In this document: positions 16,675 to 24,925 of the stretch, in pieces
Position numbering within the stretch: position 1 is the first letter of the stretch
Layout: the number at the start of each line of letters is the position of its first letter
Assembly: GCF_003590855.1 (NCBI RefSeq)
Contig: NZ_QYUP01000198.1
Span: 1 to 37,747 of the forward strand
Direction: 5' to 3'
Length of the DNA stretch: 37,747 bases
DNA from: Massilia cavernae
Lineage (GTDB): Bacteria; Pseudomonadota; Gammaproteobacteria; Burkholderiales; Burkholderiaceae_D
Position numbers and translations under genes: made by a program
Notes under the pieces: model-generated
The model's database searches: none
What the model saw: the letters and a program-made list of their open reading frames with translations, nothing else
Told to the model about the DNA's origin: nothing

Positions 16675-17790
16675 ATGACTGCCTCCCAAGGCCCGTTGAA
16701 GGGCCTCAAGATCGTCGAACTGGCGGGACTCGGCCCCGGTCCGTATTGCGGCATGCTGCTGGCCGACCTGGGCGCCGAGGTGGTGCAGATCGACCGCCCG
16801 ATGGGCGCGACTGCGGTGTATGGCATCGAGCCGTCGCGTAACATTCTGAACCGTGGCCGGCGCTCGGTGGTGCTGGACCTCAAGGACCCTGTCGCACGCG
16901 ACCAGGCCCTGGCGCTCATCGATCGCGCCGATGGCCTGATTGAAGGCAACCGGCCGGGCGTCGCCGAGCGGCTCGGACTCGGCCCGGATCATTGTCTGGC
17001 CCGCAATCCGCGGCTGGTCTACGGCAGGGTCACCGGCTGGGGCCAGACCGGCCCCATGGCGCAGTGGGCCGGTCATGATCTTAACTATATCGCGCTGGCC
17101 GGCGCGCTCCACGTGTGCGGCCGCGCGGGCGAGCGTCCCGCGATCCCGCAGAATTTTGTTGGCGACATGGGCGGCGGTGGACTCCTGCTGGCGTTCGGCA
17201 TGGTGAGCGCGCTGTTCGAGGCGCTGCGGTCGGGGAAGGGCCAAGTGGTCGATGCGGCGATGATCGAAGGTGCCGCATCCCAGCTGTCGGGCGTGTTGAC
17301 GATGCAGGCCATGGGCAGCTTCGAAGGTGGGCGCGGCACGCACATCGCCGATGGCGGCGCCCATTTCTATGAGGTCTACGACACCGCTGACGGCAAGTAC
17401 ATCGCCGTGGGGGCGATCGAACCGCAGTTTTACGCAGCGTTCCGGCGTGACGCCGGTCTCACCGACCCGCAATTCGATGCGCAGATGGATCAGGCGCGCT
17501 GGCCTGATCTCAAGGCCAGGGTGGCGCGCCGCATTGCAGAAAAGACGCGCGACGAATGGGTGGCCATTTTTAGCAGCGAGGCATGCGTCGCGCCTGTGCT
17601 GTCGCTGTCAGAGGTGGAAAATTATCCGCACAATGCTGCGCGGGAGGTCTTCTTGCGCGAAGGCGGCGTGCTGCAGCCGTCGCCGGTGCCGAAGTTCAGC
17701 CGCACTCCCGGCGCCGTGGCATGCCCGCCGCCGGCGCGCGGCGCGGATACCGACGCGGTGTTCAGGGACTGGGGCATTGTCCGGCGATAG
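16675..17790 (+). CDS. Alpha-methylacyl-CoA racemase-like enzyme (class III CoA-transferase fold)
   Basis: A 371-residue CaiB/BaiF-fold protein. It has the racemase signatures: His134 in WAGHDLNY and Asp164 in FVGDMGGGG are spaced 30 residues apart, as are the catalytic His126/Asp156 pair of mycobacterial MCR. PGPYCGMLLADLGAEVVQID and GWGQTGPMAQ are family-typical. The start ATG 16675 follows AAAGGAATTGCGT; the upstream in-frame ATG 16645 lacks a ribosome site. It would epimerise the methyl-bearing alpha carbon of a 2-methylacyl-CoA so that an (S)-specific acyl-CoA dehydrogenase can act. This is a strong hint that the pathway handles a methyl-branched, isoprenoid-like chain. Confidence 0.87.
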   Translation: MTASQGPLKGLKIVELAGLGPGPYCGMLLADLGAEVVQIDRPMGATAVYGIEPSRNILNRGRRSVVLDLKDPVARDQALALIDRADGLIEGNRPGVAERLGLGPDHCLARNPRLVYGRVTGWGQTGPMAQWAGHDLNYIALAGALHVCGRAGERPAIPQNFVGDMGGGGLLLAFGMVSALFEALRSGKGQVVDAAMIEGAASQLSGVLTMQAMGSFEGGRGTHIADGGAHFYEVYDTADGKYIAVGAIEPQFYAAFRRDAGLTDPQFDAQMDQARWPDLKARVARRIAEKTRDEWVAIFSSEACVAPVLSLSEVENYPHNAAREVFLREGGVLQPSPVPKFSRTPGAVACPPPARGADTDAVFRDWGIVRR

Positions 17791-17872
17791 ACGGCCAGCG
17801 GGGCGGTCGCCGGTGCAGGCGCAAGGCGGCCAGCGCGGCGCACTCCAGCATGCGCGACAGTTGCAGCGGCGC

Positions 17873-18385
17873 TTACTGCTCGTCCGCGTCGGTGTCCGCG
17901 TCCGCTTCGCCATTCTGCCGGGTTTGCCGATCCATTTCCAGCAGGCGTAATTTCATGCGGTACAGAACGTCCTCGGTCGCCAGGATTTCTTCCTCGGACA
18001 CGCCGACCATCATTTCTTCGTTCACAACCGACGCCCGTTCCTGGATCGAGGAAAGCAGCAGGGCGCCGGCGGCAGTCATCTTGATCTGCTTGGCGCGGCG
18101 GTCGTTGGGGTCGGCCTTGCGCGCGATATAGCCGTTCTCCTCGAGCCGGTCGAGCAATCCACCCAGCGCGACCTTGCCGATGTCGAGGAATTTCGCGAGG
18201 TCGGTCTGCATCATGCCGGACCCCTTCTCGCGCGACAGGTTGGCCAGCACCCACCACTGCGAGCGGGTGACGCCCAAGGGCTTGAGCGCCTTGTCGACGA
18301 CGGTACGGCGCAAGCGGGATACGTCATGGATGAGAAAGCCAAGCCGGAACTCTCCATGCTTTGGGGTCGTCTTCGCTTGAGACAT
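17873..18385 (-). CDS. MarR-family transcriptional regulator (copy 1)
   Basis: A 170-residue winged-helix regulator. The recognition region (MQTDLAKFLDIGKVALGG), the wing (DPNDRRAKQIKMT) and the helical dimerisation ends are all present. It is a close paralogue of the gene at 18515: the first ~115 residues differ at only a few positions, and divergence is concentrated in the last ~50. The ATG at 18385 has AGGAAATTAG upstream. The last 15 residues are a low-complexity acidic tail (EADADTDADE). It is the final gene of the minus-strand run, but a 129-bp AT-rich spacer with an inverted repeat precedes it, so it may have its own promoter. It is a likely ligand-responsive repressor of the island. 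Confidence 0.9.
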   Translation of the reverse strand: MSQAKTTPKHGEFRLGFLIHDVSRLRRTVVDKALKPLGVTRSQWWVLANLSREKGSGMMQTDLAKFLDIGKVALGGLLDRLEENGYIARKADPNDRRAKQIKMTAAGALLLSSIQERASVVNEEMMVGVSEEEILATEDVLYRMKLRLLEMDRQTRQNGEADADTDADEQ

Positions 18386-18397
18386 AATCTAATTTCC

Positions 18398-18439
18398 TGT
18401 CAGTACTAAAATGCGCATTCTATCGTAAATCAACTGACA
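18398..18439. promoter_or_regulatory. Inverted repeat upstream of MarR copy 1
   Basis: TGTCAGT (18398-18404) and ACTGACA (18433-18439) are a perfect 7-bp inverted pair separated by 28 bp. Between them, on the minus strand, lies TAGAAT, a good -10 match. The pair is immediately upstream of the regulator start at 18385, so it is a candidate autoregulatory site. Confidence 0.4.
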
Positions 18440-18514
18440 ATCATCACACGAATCGTATGAGTATGCGTGTAAATTTTCAGCCGGTTGCGCGCGCCATCGT
18501 CCCGCCGCCCGCAC

Positions 18515-19027
18515 TCACAGCCGGTCGCGGCCAGTTTCAGCCTCCGTCTCCTCTTTCTGCCGATGCTGCCGGTCCATCTCCAGAAGGCGCATTTTCATGC
18601 GGTGGAGCACATCCTCGGCTGCCAGGATCTCGTCCTCGGAGACGTTGGCCACCATTTCCGCGTTCAGCTGTGAAGCGCGTCCTTGAATGGAGGAAAGAAG
18701 CAGGGCGCCTGCGGCCGTCATCTTGATGCGCTTGGCGCGGCGGTCGTCGGGATCGGTCTTGCGGGCGATATAGCCGTTGTCCTCGAGCCGGTCGAGTAAT
18801 CCGCCGAGCGCGACCTTGCCGATGTCGAGGAATTTCGCCAGGTCGGTCTGCATCATGCCGGCGCCCTTGTCGCGCGACAGGTTGGCCAGCACCCACCATT
18901 GAGAACGCGTCACGCCCAATGGCTTGAGCGCCTTGTCGAGCGCGGTACGGCGCAAGCGGGAATCGTCATGGACGAGAAAACCGAGCCGGAACTGTCCGTG
19001 CTGCGCACTTGTCATTGAACGGGTCAT
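18515..19027 (-). CDS. MarR-family transcriptional regulator (copy 2)
   Basis: A 170-residue winged-helix protein almost the same as its neighbour at 17873. Shared stretches include KALKPLGVTRSQWWVLANLS, MMQTDLAKFLDIGKVALGG and KMTAAGALLLSSIQ. The C-terminal tail (KEETEAETGRDRL) differs. The frame allows two ATGs, MTRS at 19027 and MTSA at 19015. I keep the first, which has GGAGAAATC just upstream. A 20-bp palindrome lies 40 bp upstream. The gene follows etfA by 119 bp on the same strand. The pair is a tandem duplication and may form homo- or heterodimers with different ligand responses. Confidence 0.9.
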   Translation of the reverse strand: MTRSMTSAQHGQFRLGFLVHDDSRLRRTALDKALKPLGVTRSQWWVLANLSRDKGAGMMQTDLAKFLDIGKVALGGLLDRLEDNGYIARKTDPDDRRAKRIKMTAAGALLLSSIQGRASQLNAEMVANVSEDEILAAEDVLHRMKMRLLEMDRQHRQKEETEAETGRDRL

Positions 19028-19066
19028 GCCTTGATTTCTCCAGTGTCCGGAATCGTAATCTTATTT

Positions 19067-19086
19067 CTAGTAAATTGATTTGCTAG
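19067..19086. promoter_or_regulatory. 20-bp AT-rich palindrome, likely MarR operator
   Basis: CTAGTAAATTGATTTGCTAG is an imperfect palindrome (8 of 10 half-site positions match) lying 40 bp upstream of MarR copy 2 and downstream of etfA. Size, AT content and position fit a MarR-family operator. It resembles CTAGC-N9-GCTAG at 36503-36521, upstream of the gene at 36621. Confidence 0.45.
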
Positions 19087-19146
19087 ATGTTGAACAAAAT
19101 CGGCACAGCTGCCGGACGGATGTCATGGCGGCAGCTGTGCGCAGGC

Positions 19147-20079
19147 CTAGCGCAGCTTGCTGGTAAGCTCAGGCAGGATCTTGAACAGATCGCCGACCAG
19201 GCCGATATCGGCGATCTGGAAGATCGGCGCATCCTCGTCCTTGTTGATCGCAATGATCGTTTTCGAGTCCTTCATGCCGGCCAGGTGCTGGATCGCCCCC
19301 GAGATCCCGATCGCGATATACACTTCCGGCGCCACGATCTTTCCGGTCTGCCCGACCTGGTAGTCGTTGGGCACGTAACCGGCATCGACGGCGGCGCGGG
19401 AGGCGCCGACGCCGGCGCCGAGGCGGTCGGCCAGCGGTTCGATCAGTTCGCGGAACTTTTCGCCCGAGCCGAGCGCGCGTCCGCCCGAGACAATTACCTT
19501 GGCCGACGTCAGTTCGGGCCGCTCGGACACCGAAATGTCTGCGCCGACGAAGCGCGACAGGCCCGCATCGCCAATGCCGGCGATCGGTTCGACCGTACCC
19601 TGGCCACCTTGCGCGGCAGCCTTCGCGAACGCCGTGGCGCGCACCGTGATGACTTTTTTCGCATCCAGCGCTTGCACCGTGGCGATCGCATTGCCGGCGT
19701 AGATCGGGCGCTTGAAGGTATCCGCGCTTTCGACCGTCACGATCTCGGACACCTGTGCGACGTCCAGCAGCGCCGCAACGCGCGGCGCGATATTCTTGCC
19801 GTTGGAGGTGGCCGGCGCGACGAAGGCGTCATGGTCGGCCATCAGCTTGACCACCAATGGCGCGATATTTTCCGGAAGCGCGTTCGCGTACGCGGCATCG
19901 TCGGCCAGGTATACCCGCTTCACGCCGGCGATGGCCGCGCCCTGGTCGGCTACCGCGCGCGCGTTGTGCCCGGCCACCAGCAGATGGACTTCGCCGAGCT
20001 GCGATGCCGCGCTGACGGCGGACAGCGTCGCATCCTTGACGCTTGCATTGTCATGTTCAACCCACACCAGCGTTTTCAT
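19147..20079 (-). CDS. etfA: Electron transfer flavoprotein alpha subunit
   Basis: A 310-residue ETF alpha subunit. The C-terminal FAD-binding half is fully recognisable: [20 protein letters not shown], then [38 protein letters not shown] and [20 protein letters not shown]. It forms a heterodimer with EtfB and carries electrons from flavin dehydrogenases to ETF-QO. Its ATG overlaps the etfB stop by four bases, so translation is probably coupled. Length is normal. Placement inside a catabolic island instead of a housekeeping locus suggests a dedicated second ETF. Confidence 0.95.
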   Translation of the reverse strand: MKTLVWVEHDNASVKDATLSAVSAASQLGEVHLLVAGHNARAVADQGAAIAGVKRVYLADDAAYANALPENIAPLVVKLMADHDAFVAPATSNGKNIAPRVAALLDVAQVSEIVTVESADTFKRPIYAGNAIATVQALDAKKVITVRATAFAKAAAQGGQGTVEPIAGIGDAGLSRFVGADISVSERPELTSAKVIVSGGRALGSGEKFRELIEPLADRLGAGVGASRAAVDAGYVPNDYQVGQTGKIVAPEVYIAIGISGAIQHLAGMKDSKTIIAINKDEDAPIFQIADIGLVGDLFKILPELTSKLR

Positions 20080-20825
20080 TGCATTACTCCCAGAGCGTTA
20101 AGTTTGGCAAGCAGTTGGTCGACATCGGCGACCTTCACGCCGGCCGTGCGTTGTGCCGGCTCCTCGACCTTGAGCGTCTTGAGCCGCGCGCTGACGTCGA
20201 CGCCATAGTCGGCCGCGGTTTTCTGCGCCATCGGCTTGGATTTCGCCTTGATGATGTTCGGAAGCGTGGCGTAGCGCGGTTCGTTGATGCGCAAGTCGGC
20301 GGTAATGATCGCCGGCGCCTTCAGCGACACCGTTTCCAGGCCGCCGTCGACTTCGCGGGTGACGTTCAGCCAGTCGCCATCGAGCTCCAGCTTGGATGCG
20401 AACGTGCCCTGCGCCCAGCCCAGCAGGCCGGCCAGCATCTGGCCGGTCTGGTTCGAATCGTCGTCGATCGCCTGTTTTCCGAGAATGACGAGGCCAGGCT
20501 GTTCCTGCTCGACGATCGCCTTGAGCAGTTTTGCCACCGCCAGCGGCTGTACCTCGGCGTCGCACAAGACGTGGATCGCGCGGTCGGCGCCCATCGCCAA
20601 TGCCGTCCTCAGCGTTTCCTGCGCCTTGGCCTCGCCGATGGACACCACCACGACTTCGCTGGCCTTGCCTTTTTCCTTCAGCCGAACTGCCTCCTCGACC
20701 GCGATTTCGTCGAACGGGTTCATCGACATCTTGACGTTGCTCAGGTCGATGCCCGAGCCGTCCGGCTTGACCCGCGGCCTGAGGTTAAAATCTATGACCC
20801 GCTTTACGGGCACCAATAGTTTCAT
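20076..20825 (-). CDS. etfB: Electron transfer flavoprotein beta subunit
   Basis: A 249-residue ETF beta subunit. The N-terminus [20 protein letters not shown], the [17 protein letters not shown] motif and [20 protein letters not shown] (the AMP/ETF-beta signature region) are typical, as is [18 protein letters not shown]. It is translated just before etfA with a 4-bp overlap and starts within the last codons of the nitroreductase gene, also by a 4-bp overlap, so the three genes form one mRNA. It partners EtfA and, downstream in electron flow, the ETF-QO at 13780. Confidence 0.95.
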   Translation of the reverse strand: MKLLVPVKRVIDFNLRPRVKPDGSGIDLSNVKMSMNPFDEIAVEEAVRLKEKGKASEVVVVSIGEAKAQETLRTALAMGADRAIHVLCDAEVQPLAVAKLLKAIVEQEQPGLVILGKQAIDDDSNQTGQMLAGLLGWAQGTFASKLELDGDWLNVTREVDGGLETVSLKAPAIITADLRINEPRYATLPNIIKAKSKPMAQKTAADYGVDVSARLKTLKVEEPAQRTAGVKVADVDQLLAKLNALGVMQ

Positions 20826-21547
20826 GGTTTATCTCCTGTGGTTGCGGCTTGCGCGGTTCGGTTGTCCGAGCCCGCGTCAAAGCCAAGAAAAGTTGCAAAT
20901 TCATTCGATGGGGCGCGTTCGCTCGGGAACCGGTTGACCGGGTGTTCCAGGTCGGCATAGCCGATGGCCATGCCGGTAAACAGCATCAGTTCGCCGGGGG
21001 CGCCGACCAACCCGGCGATCGTGCGCGGATACAGCGCCCAGCATTCCTGGGGACAGCTGTCGATGCCTTCTTCGCGCAGCAGCAGCATGAGCGACTGCAG
21101 GTACATGCCCAGGTCGGACCATTGCGGCGGCCCCATGGCCCGGTCGACAAAGCAGAACAGGGCCATCGGCGCATCGAAGAAGCGGAAATTGCGGCTGAAC
21201 CAGCGCAGGCGCGCTTCCCGGTCGTCGCGTTGAATGCCCATGCTGGCGTAGAGCGCCTCGCCGACCGCGAAACGGCGCTCGCGGTAGGGCGAGCCCAGCT
21301 GTTTCGGATAGATGTCGTACTCGGTGCTTTCGGCGCCGGCCAGGCCCGCCGTGCGCAGGTCCATGGTGCGCTTGAGTTCGGCGAGCGGCGCGCCGGTCAG
21401 CGCATAGATGTGCCAGGGCTGCAGGTTGCCGCCCGAGGGGGAGCGTGCGGCCTGCGCGATGACGCGCCGGATCAGCGCCTGGTCGACCGGGCGCTCGAGG
21501 AAGGCGCGCACCGAGCGCCGCGAGGCGAGCGCTTCGCTGGCCTTCAT
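20822..21547 (-). CDS. Nitroreductase-family FMN oxidoreductase
   Basis: A 241-residue member of the nitroreductase fold. FMN-contact motifs are [29 protein letters not shown] and the C-terminal GMAIGYAD. The PQECWALYP segment lies near the dimer interface. Members reduce nitro groups, quinones or conjugated enones with NAD(P)H. Given the pathway context, reduction of an alpha,beta-unsaturated ketone or flavin recycling is more plausible than nitro reduction, but sequence alone cannot decide. It overlaps etfB by four bases and follows the ABM-like gene by 43 bp. Confidence 0.87.
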   Translation of the reverse strand: MKASEALASRRSVRAFLERPVDQALIRRVIAQAARSPSGGNLQPWHIYALTGAPLAELKRTMDLRTAGLAGAESTEYDIYPKQLGSPYRERRFAVGEALYASMGIQRDDREARLRWFSRNFRFFDAPMALFCFVDRAMGPPQWSDLGMYLQSLMLLLREEGIDSCPQECWALYPRTIAGLVGAPGELMLFTGMAIGYADLEHPVNRFPSERAPSNEFATFLGFDAGSDNRTAQAATTGDKP

Positions 21548-21590
21548 GGCTGCGGCCCGTCCGCGCGCGGGAGTGGTCCGCGGCCGTGCA

Positions 21591-22334
21591 TCAGAGCACC
21601 CCCTGGCATTGCGGCGCCACGAAGCGGACCCCGAGGCTGCCCTTGAGCTGGCTCACCATCTCGGCCGGCATGGCGCCATACAGCTCGACCTCGCTTTTCA
21701 CGATGCGCAGGATCTTTTCCATGGTCGGCCCGGTGTTGGCCATGTGCGCGCGCAGCGCGGCCGCATCGCGATACACGTCGAGCGTCACGCAGTGCCGGCC
21801 GTCGCGGTCGAGGAACCACTCGTAGCCGATCGTGCCCGGCTCGCTGGCTTCGACCCCGGCCATGCAGTGCGCGGCCAGGCTGCGGAATTCGTCCAGCTTG
21901 CCCGGCTCGATCGTGAAGCGTGCGATCGCGAAAATCTTGCCGCCCGCCTCAGGCGCTGCCGTGCCGGGCGCCGGCCCGGTCAGGCGCCCCTGGAAGCGCG
22001 GCCCGAAGAAATCGACGCCGCCGAATTTGCCGGCCATGCGCTGCACCACGCTGTCCGGTACGTCGCCGAGCAGGACGACCTCGCTGGCGGCGTGGGCGAG
22101 CAGCGCCGGAATGGTCTTGCCGACATGCCGGCTGTGATGGGCCATGCCCTCGACGCCGTCGTAGGCTTCGATGACCACGCATTGACTGGCGTCGGCGCTG
22201 ACGAACCATTCGTAGGCCTGGGTCCCGGCCAGGTCCACCTCGGCGGCGCGCATGCATTCGCGCGCCCGTTCCATAAACTGTGGCGCTTCGCCTGGCTTGA
22301 TCGCGAAGCGCGCAATGCCGAAACACTTGTCCAT
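21591..22334 (-). CDS. Tandem dimeric alpha/beta-barrel (ABM-like) protein
   Basis: A 247-residue protein made of two homologous ABM-type (YgiN-like) domains. Domain 1 (about residues 1-95) reads FGIARFAIKPGEAPQF and later TQAYEWFVSADASQCVVIEA. Domain 2 (about 133-225) reads FAIARFTIEPGKLDEF and later TIGYEWFLDRDGRHCVTLDV. Each domain keeps a His-containing helix (MAHHSRHVG, LRAHMANTG). Single-domain relatives are cofactor-free quinol/anthrone monooxygenases or haem-degrading enzymes that work as dimers, so the fusion would be a built-in dimer. The start ATG 22334 follows AAAGGAAAAT. It sits between an SDR and the nitroreductase in a tight minus-strand run. The substrate is unknown. Confidence 0.75.
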   Translation of the reverse strand: MDKCFGIARFAIKPGEAPQFMERARECMRAAEVDLAGTQAYEWFVSADASQCVVIEAYDGVEGMAHHSRHVGKTIPALLAHAASEVVLLGDVPDSVVQRMAGKFGGVDFFGPRFQGRLTGPAPGTAAPEAGGKIFAIARFTIEPGKLDEFRSLAAHCMAGVEASEPGTIGYEWFLDRDGRHCVTLDVYRDAAALRAHMANTGPTMEKILRIVKSEVELYGAMPAEMVSQLKGSLGVRFVAPQCQGVL

Positions 22335-22353
22335 ATTTTCCTTTCAGTGTAGT

Positions 22354-23133
22354 TCAGGTGGCGGACAGGGCGCCGTCGACCGGCAGCGCGACGCCGGACA
22401 CGAAGCTGCTCTCGGACGATGCCAGCCACAGGACGGCATCGGCGATTTCGTGCGGCTGCCCGCTGCGCTGCATTGGAATGCGCGCGGTGAGGCTCGCCAG
22501 CTTCTCGGGCGCGGCGGCGAATCCGGTCGCGATCAGGTCGGTCATGATGAGGCCGGGGCACACCGCATTGATGCGGATGTTATGCGTCGCATACTCGAGC
22601 GCCGCCGTCTTGGTCATGCCGATCACCGCATGCTTGCTGCCATAGTAGGCGCCAGAGCGCGGGCCGCCGCGCAGGCCGGCCACCGAACTGCAGTTGATGA
22701 TGGCGCCGCCGCCGGCCTTCAGCAGTTCGGGGATCTCGTATTTCATGCTCAGCCAAACGCCCTTGACATTGATCTCCATCACCTGGTCGAAGCGTTCCTC
22801 ATCGGCATCTGCGACCAGCGTGGTCACATCGCCGGTGATGCCGGCATTGTTAAAGGCGATGTCGAGCCGGCCGTAGGCCTCGACGCAGGCGCCAACCATC
22901 GCCCGCACCGAGTCGGCGCTGGCGACATCGGTTTCGACAAAGCGCGCCTCGCCGCCCGCTGCGGTGATGGCGGCGACCGCCTGTTCGCCCTCTTGCCGCC
23001 GGCGCGCCGCAATCATCACGCGCGCCCCTTCGCCTGCAAACGCCGTGGCTGCAGCGAAACCGATGCCGGCGTTGCCGCCGGTAATAAGTGCTACCTTGCC
23101 GTCAAAGCGGCGTCGTGGACTGTTCTTCGTCAT
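22354..23133 (-). CDS. SDR-family oxidoreductase (FabG-like)
   Basis: A 259-residue classical SDR. TGGNAGIG spans residues 18-25, RRRQEG after strand 2 suggests NADP(H), NNAG is at 95-98, and the catalytic residues are Ser150 and Tyr163/Lys167 (YYGSK). The C-terminus SSFVSGVALPVDGALSA is FabG-like. I choose ATG 23133; the in-frame ATG at 23184 would add 17 residues not expected in the family. It is the first gene of the minus-strand run that continues through the ABM-like, nitroreductase and etf genes to the MarR pair. It could act as a 3-hydroxyacyl-CoA or ring-alcohol dehydrogenase. Confidence 0.87.
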   Translation of the reverse strand: MTKNSPRRRFDGKVALITGGNAGIGFAAATAFAGEGARVMIAARRRQEGEQAVAAITAAGGEARFVETDVASADSVRAMVGACVEAYGRLDIAFNNAGITGDVTTLVADADEERFDQVMEINVKGVWLSMKYEIPELLKAGGGAIINCSSVAGLRGGPRSGAYYGSKHAVIGMTKTAALEYATHNIRINAVCPGLIMTDLIATGFAAAPEKLASLTARIPMQRSGQPHEIADAVLWLASSESSFVSGVALPVDGALSAT

Positions 23134-23199
23134 GAGAGCGTTCCATGAGGGTAAAGTAATAAGATTGGCCAGTGCGGCGTGCAATGATTTGATGAACCG

Positions 23200-23242
23200 C
23201 TATGCAAATATAGTACGGAATGATATCATACGCTAGCGTTCT
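23200..23242 (+). promoter_or_regulatory. Promoter/operator element shared with 36486-36527
   Basis: TATAGTA (23209-23215), 16 bp, then GCTAGCGTTCT (23232-23242). The same two blocks at the same spacing occur upstream of the gene at 36621. The 16-bp spacer contains ATGATATCAT, a 10-bp palindrome that also forms an extended -10 (TGATATCAT). It lies in the divergent gap between the SDR at 22354 and the crotonase at 23289. Confidence 0.5.
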
Positions 23243-23288
23243 TTTGATGCGCGATGCCCACATAAACCTTCAGGGACCAGGAAATCCG

Positions 23289-24083
23289 ATGGAAAAAGCA
23301 TACGAAACACTGACCTTTACACAGGACGGCCCGATTGCCAGGGTGGTGCTGACGCGGCCCGAGATCCTCAATCGCATGGACGACGTCACCAGCGCCGAGC
23401 TGGTCGACGTGATCGAGCGGATGCGCCGGCCCGGCGCGGCGCGGGTGCTGGTCTTCTCCTCCACCGGCAAGGCTTTTTCGGCTGGCGGCGACCTGGACGA
23501 AGTGCGGCGCCTGGTGGAAGACCCGGAACGCCGCGCCGATGCCTGGGACATGAGCCGGCGCATGATCTACGGCATGTACGAGATCCCGATCCCGACCGTG
23601 ATGGCGCTGCAGGGCGATGTCTTCGGCCTGGGCACCTCGATGGCGCTGTCGGGCGACATTGTGGTGGCGAGCAAGAACGTGCGTATCGGCGATCCCCACG
23701 TCAAGGTGGGCCTGGCCGCCGGCGACGGCGGTTGCCTGGTGTGGCCGGCTGCCTTCGGCATGATGCGCGCACGGCGCCACCTGCTGACGGGCGATCCGAT
23801 CGCGGCGGAAGAAGCGCACCGGCTGGGCGGCATCTCCGACCTGGTGGAGACGCCCGAGGAAGTGCTGCCGCTGGCCGAAAAAATCGCCGCCAAGATCGCC
23901 GCGCTGCCGCCGATCGCAGTCCAGTTCACCAAGCGTTCGCTGAACCACGCAATGCACAAGCAGGCGGTCGACGTGTTCGAGTTTTCACTGGCGCTGGAAC
24001 AGTACGGCATGGTGAGCGAGGACCTGCTCGAGGCGCTCGACGCGTTCAAGAACAAGCGCGCGCCGGTCTACCGTAACCGCTGA
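23289..24083 (+). CDS. Crotonase (enoyl-CoA hydratase/isomerase) family enzyme, atypical active site
   Basis: A 264-residue crotonase. The oxyanion-hole segments KAFSAGGDLDEV and MALQGDVFGLGTSMALSGD are present. The first catalytic Glu of true hydratases (position equal to Glu144 of rat enoyl-CoA hydratase) is replaced, the local sequence being GLGTSMAL. The second region reads GLAAGDGG in place of a Pro-Glu motif. It is therefore unlikely to be a standard hydratase; an isomerase, lyase or ring-cleaving hydrolase fits better. ATG 23289 is chosen because CCAGGAAATCCG precedes it; the frame is open to 23220 through the promoter element. It leads the plus-strand run with a second crotonase 15 bp downstream. 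Confidence 0.85.
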   Translation: MEKAYETLTFTQDGPIARVVLTRPEILNRMDDVTSAELVDVIERMRRPGAARVLVFSSTGKAFSAGGDLDEVRRLVEDPERRADAWDMSRRMIYGMYEIPIPTVMALQGDVFGLGTSMALSGDIVVASKNVRIGDPHVKVGLAAGDGGCLVWPAAFGMMRARRHLLTGDPIAAEEAHRLGGISDLVETPEEVLPLAEKIAAKIAALPPIAVQFTKRSLNHAMHKQAVDVFEFSLALEQYGMVSEDLLEALDAFKNKRAPVYRNR

Positions 24084-24098
24084 TAAAGGAGGCATACC

Positions 24099-24907
24099 AT
24101 GGCTGACCAGGAATTGATTACCGAAATAGACGGACCGATCGCGCGCATTACCTTCAACCGTCCGCAGGCGCGCAATGCGCTGACGGCGGGCATGGTGGTG
24201 GCGATGCGCGAGTTCCTCAAACAGATCGAAACCGACCCAAGCGTACGTTGCGTGGTGATGACGGGGGCGGGCGACCACTTCATGGCCGGCGGCGATGTCG
24301 CCGGATTCGCGCAAGCCCTCGATGCCGCACCGGGCGAGCGCAGGCGTGATTTCGAGGAGCGCGCCAGGAGCGCCATGTCGCTGTTCGCGGCGATGGAACG
24401 GCTGCCGCAGCCGATCATCGCCAAGGTGCGCGGCGCGGTCGCCGGCGCCAGTGTCGGCTGGGTCGCGGCGAGCGACTTCGTGCTGGTGTCGGACACGGCG
24501 CTGTTTGTGGTCGCCCACATCCTGCTTGGCACCAGCCCGGACGGCGCGGTGACCTGGCACCTGCCGCGCGCGATCGGCTTGCGCAAGGCGAAGGAGATGG
24601 CGCTGCTGGGCGACCGCCTGTCGGCCGCCGAGGCAGTCGCGTTCGGGCGGCAAAACCGCACGTCGTCTGCCGACGCCGAGCTCGATGCCGAAACCGAGGA
24701 AGCTAGCGCAGCGCCTGGCGAACGACGAGCGTCGCCATTCGCGCGCACCAAGATGCTTGCTCAACCAGGCGTTCGCCAATCCGATCCGCGCGCAGATGCG
24801 AAAACCGAAGCGGGAAGTCGTCGGCGCGTGCGCCGGGACCGACGATTTCGATGGAGGCGTGAGCGCGGTCGGCGCTAAGCGCAAAGCCGCCTTTCAAAGG
24901 CGCCTGA
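24099..24907 (+). pseudogene. Second crotonase family gene, frameshifted in its last quarter
   Basis: The first ~200 codons are intact and include QARNALTAGMVVAMREF, DHFMAGGDVAGF and VAGASVGWVAASDF. Catalytic glutamates are again missing (GASVGWVA; LGTSPDGAV), pointing to the isomerase-like branch. From about 24698 the frame breaks: the expected KLAQRLAN continues one frame over, RTKML returns to the first frame, LLNQAFANPIRAQM moves again, and the natural end KPPFKGA with TGA at 24905-24907 is in yet another frame. The first break is an extra G at 24698-24699. The gene is probably functional if these are sequencing indels. It has an AAAGGAGG ribosome site before ATG 24099 and is followed by the CoA-transferase start at 24926. 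Confidence 0.75.
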
Positions 24908-24925
24908 AAGACGAAAAGGAAAAGC

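Noticed and set aside
17791..17872. Terminator between the racemase and MarR copy 1
   Set aside because: Convergent gap is GC-rich, but no convincing long stem could be drawn.
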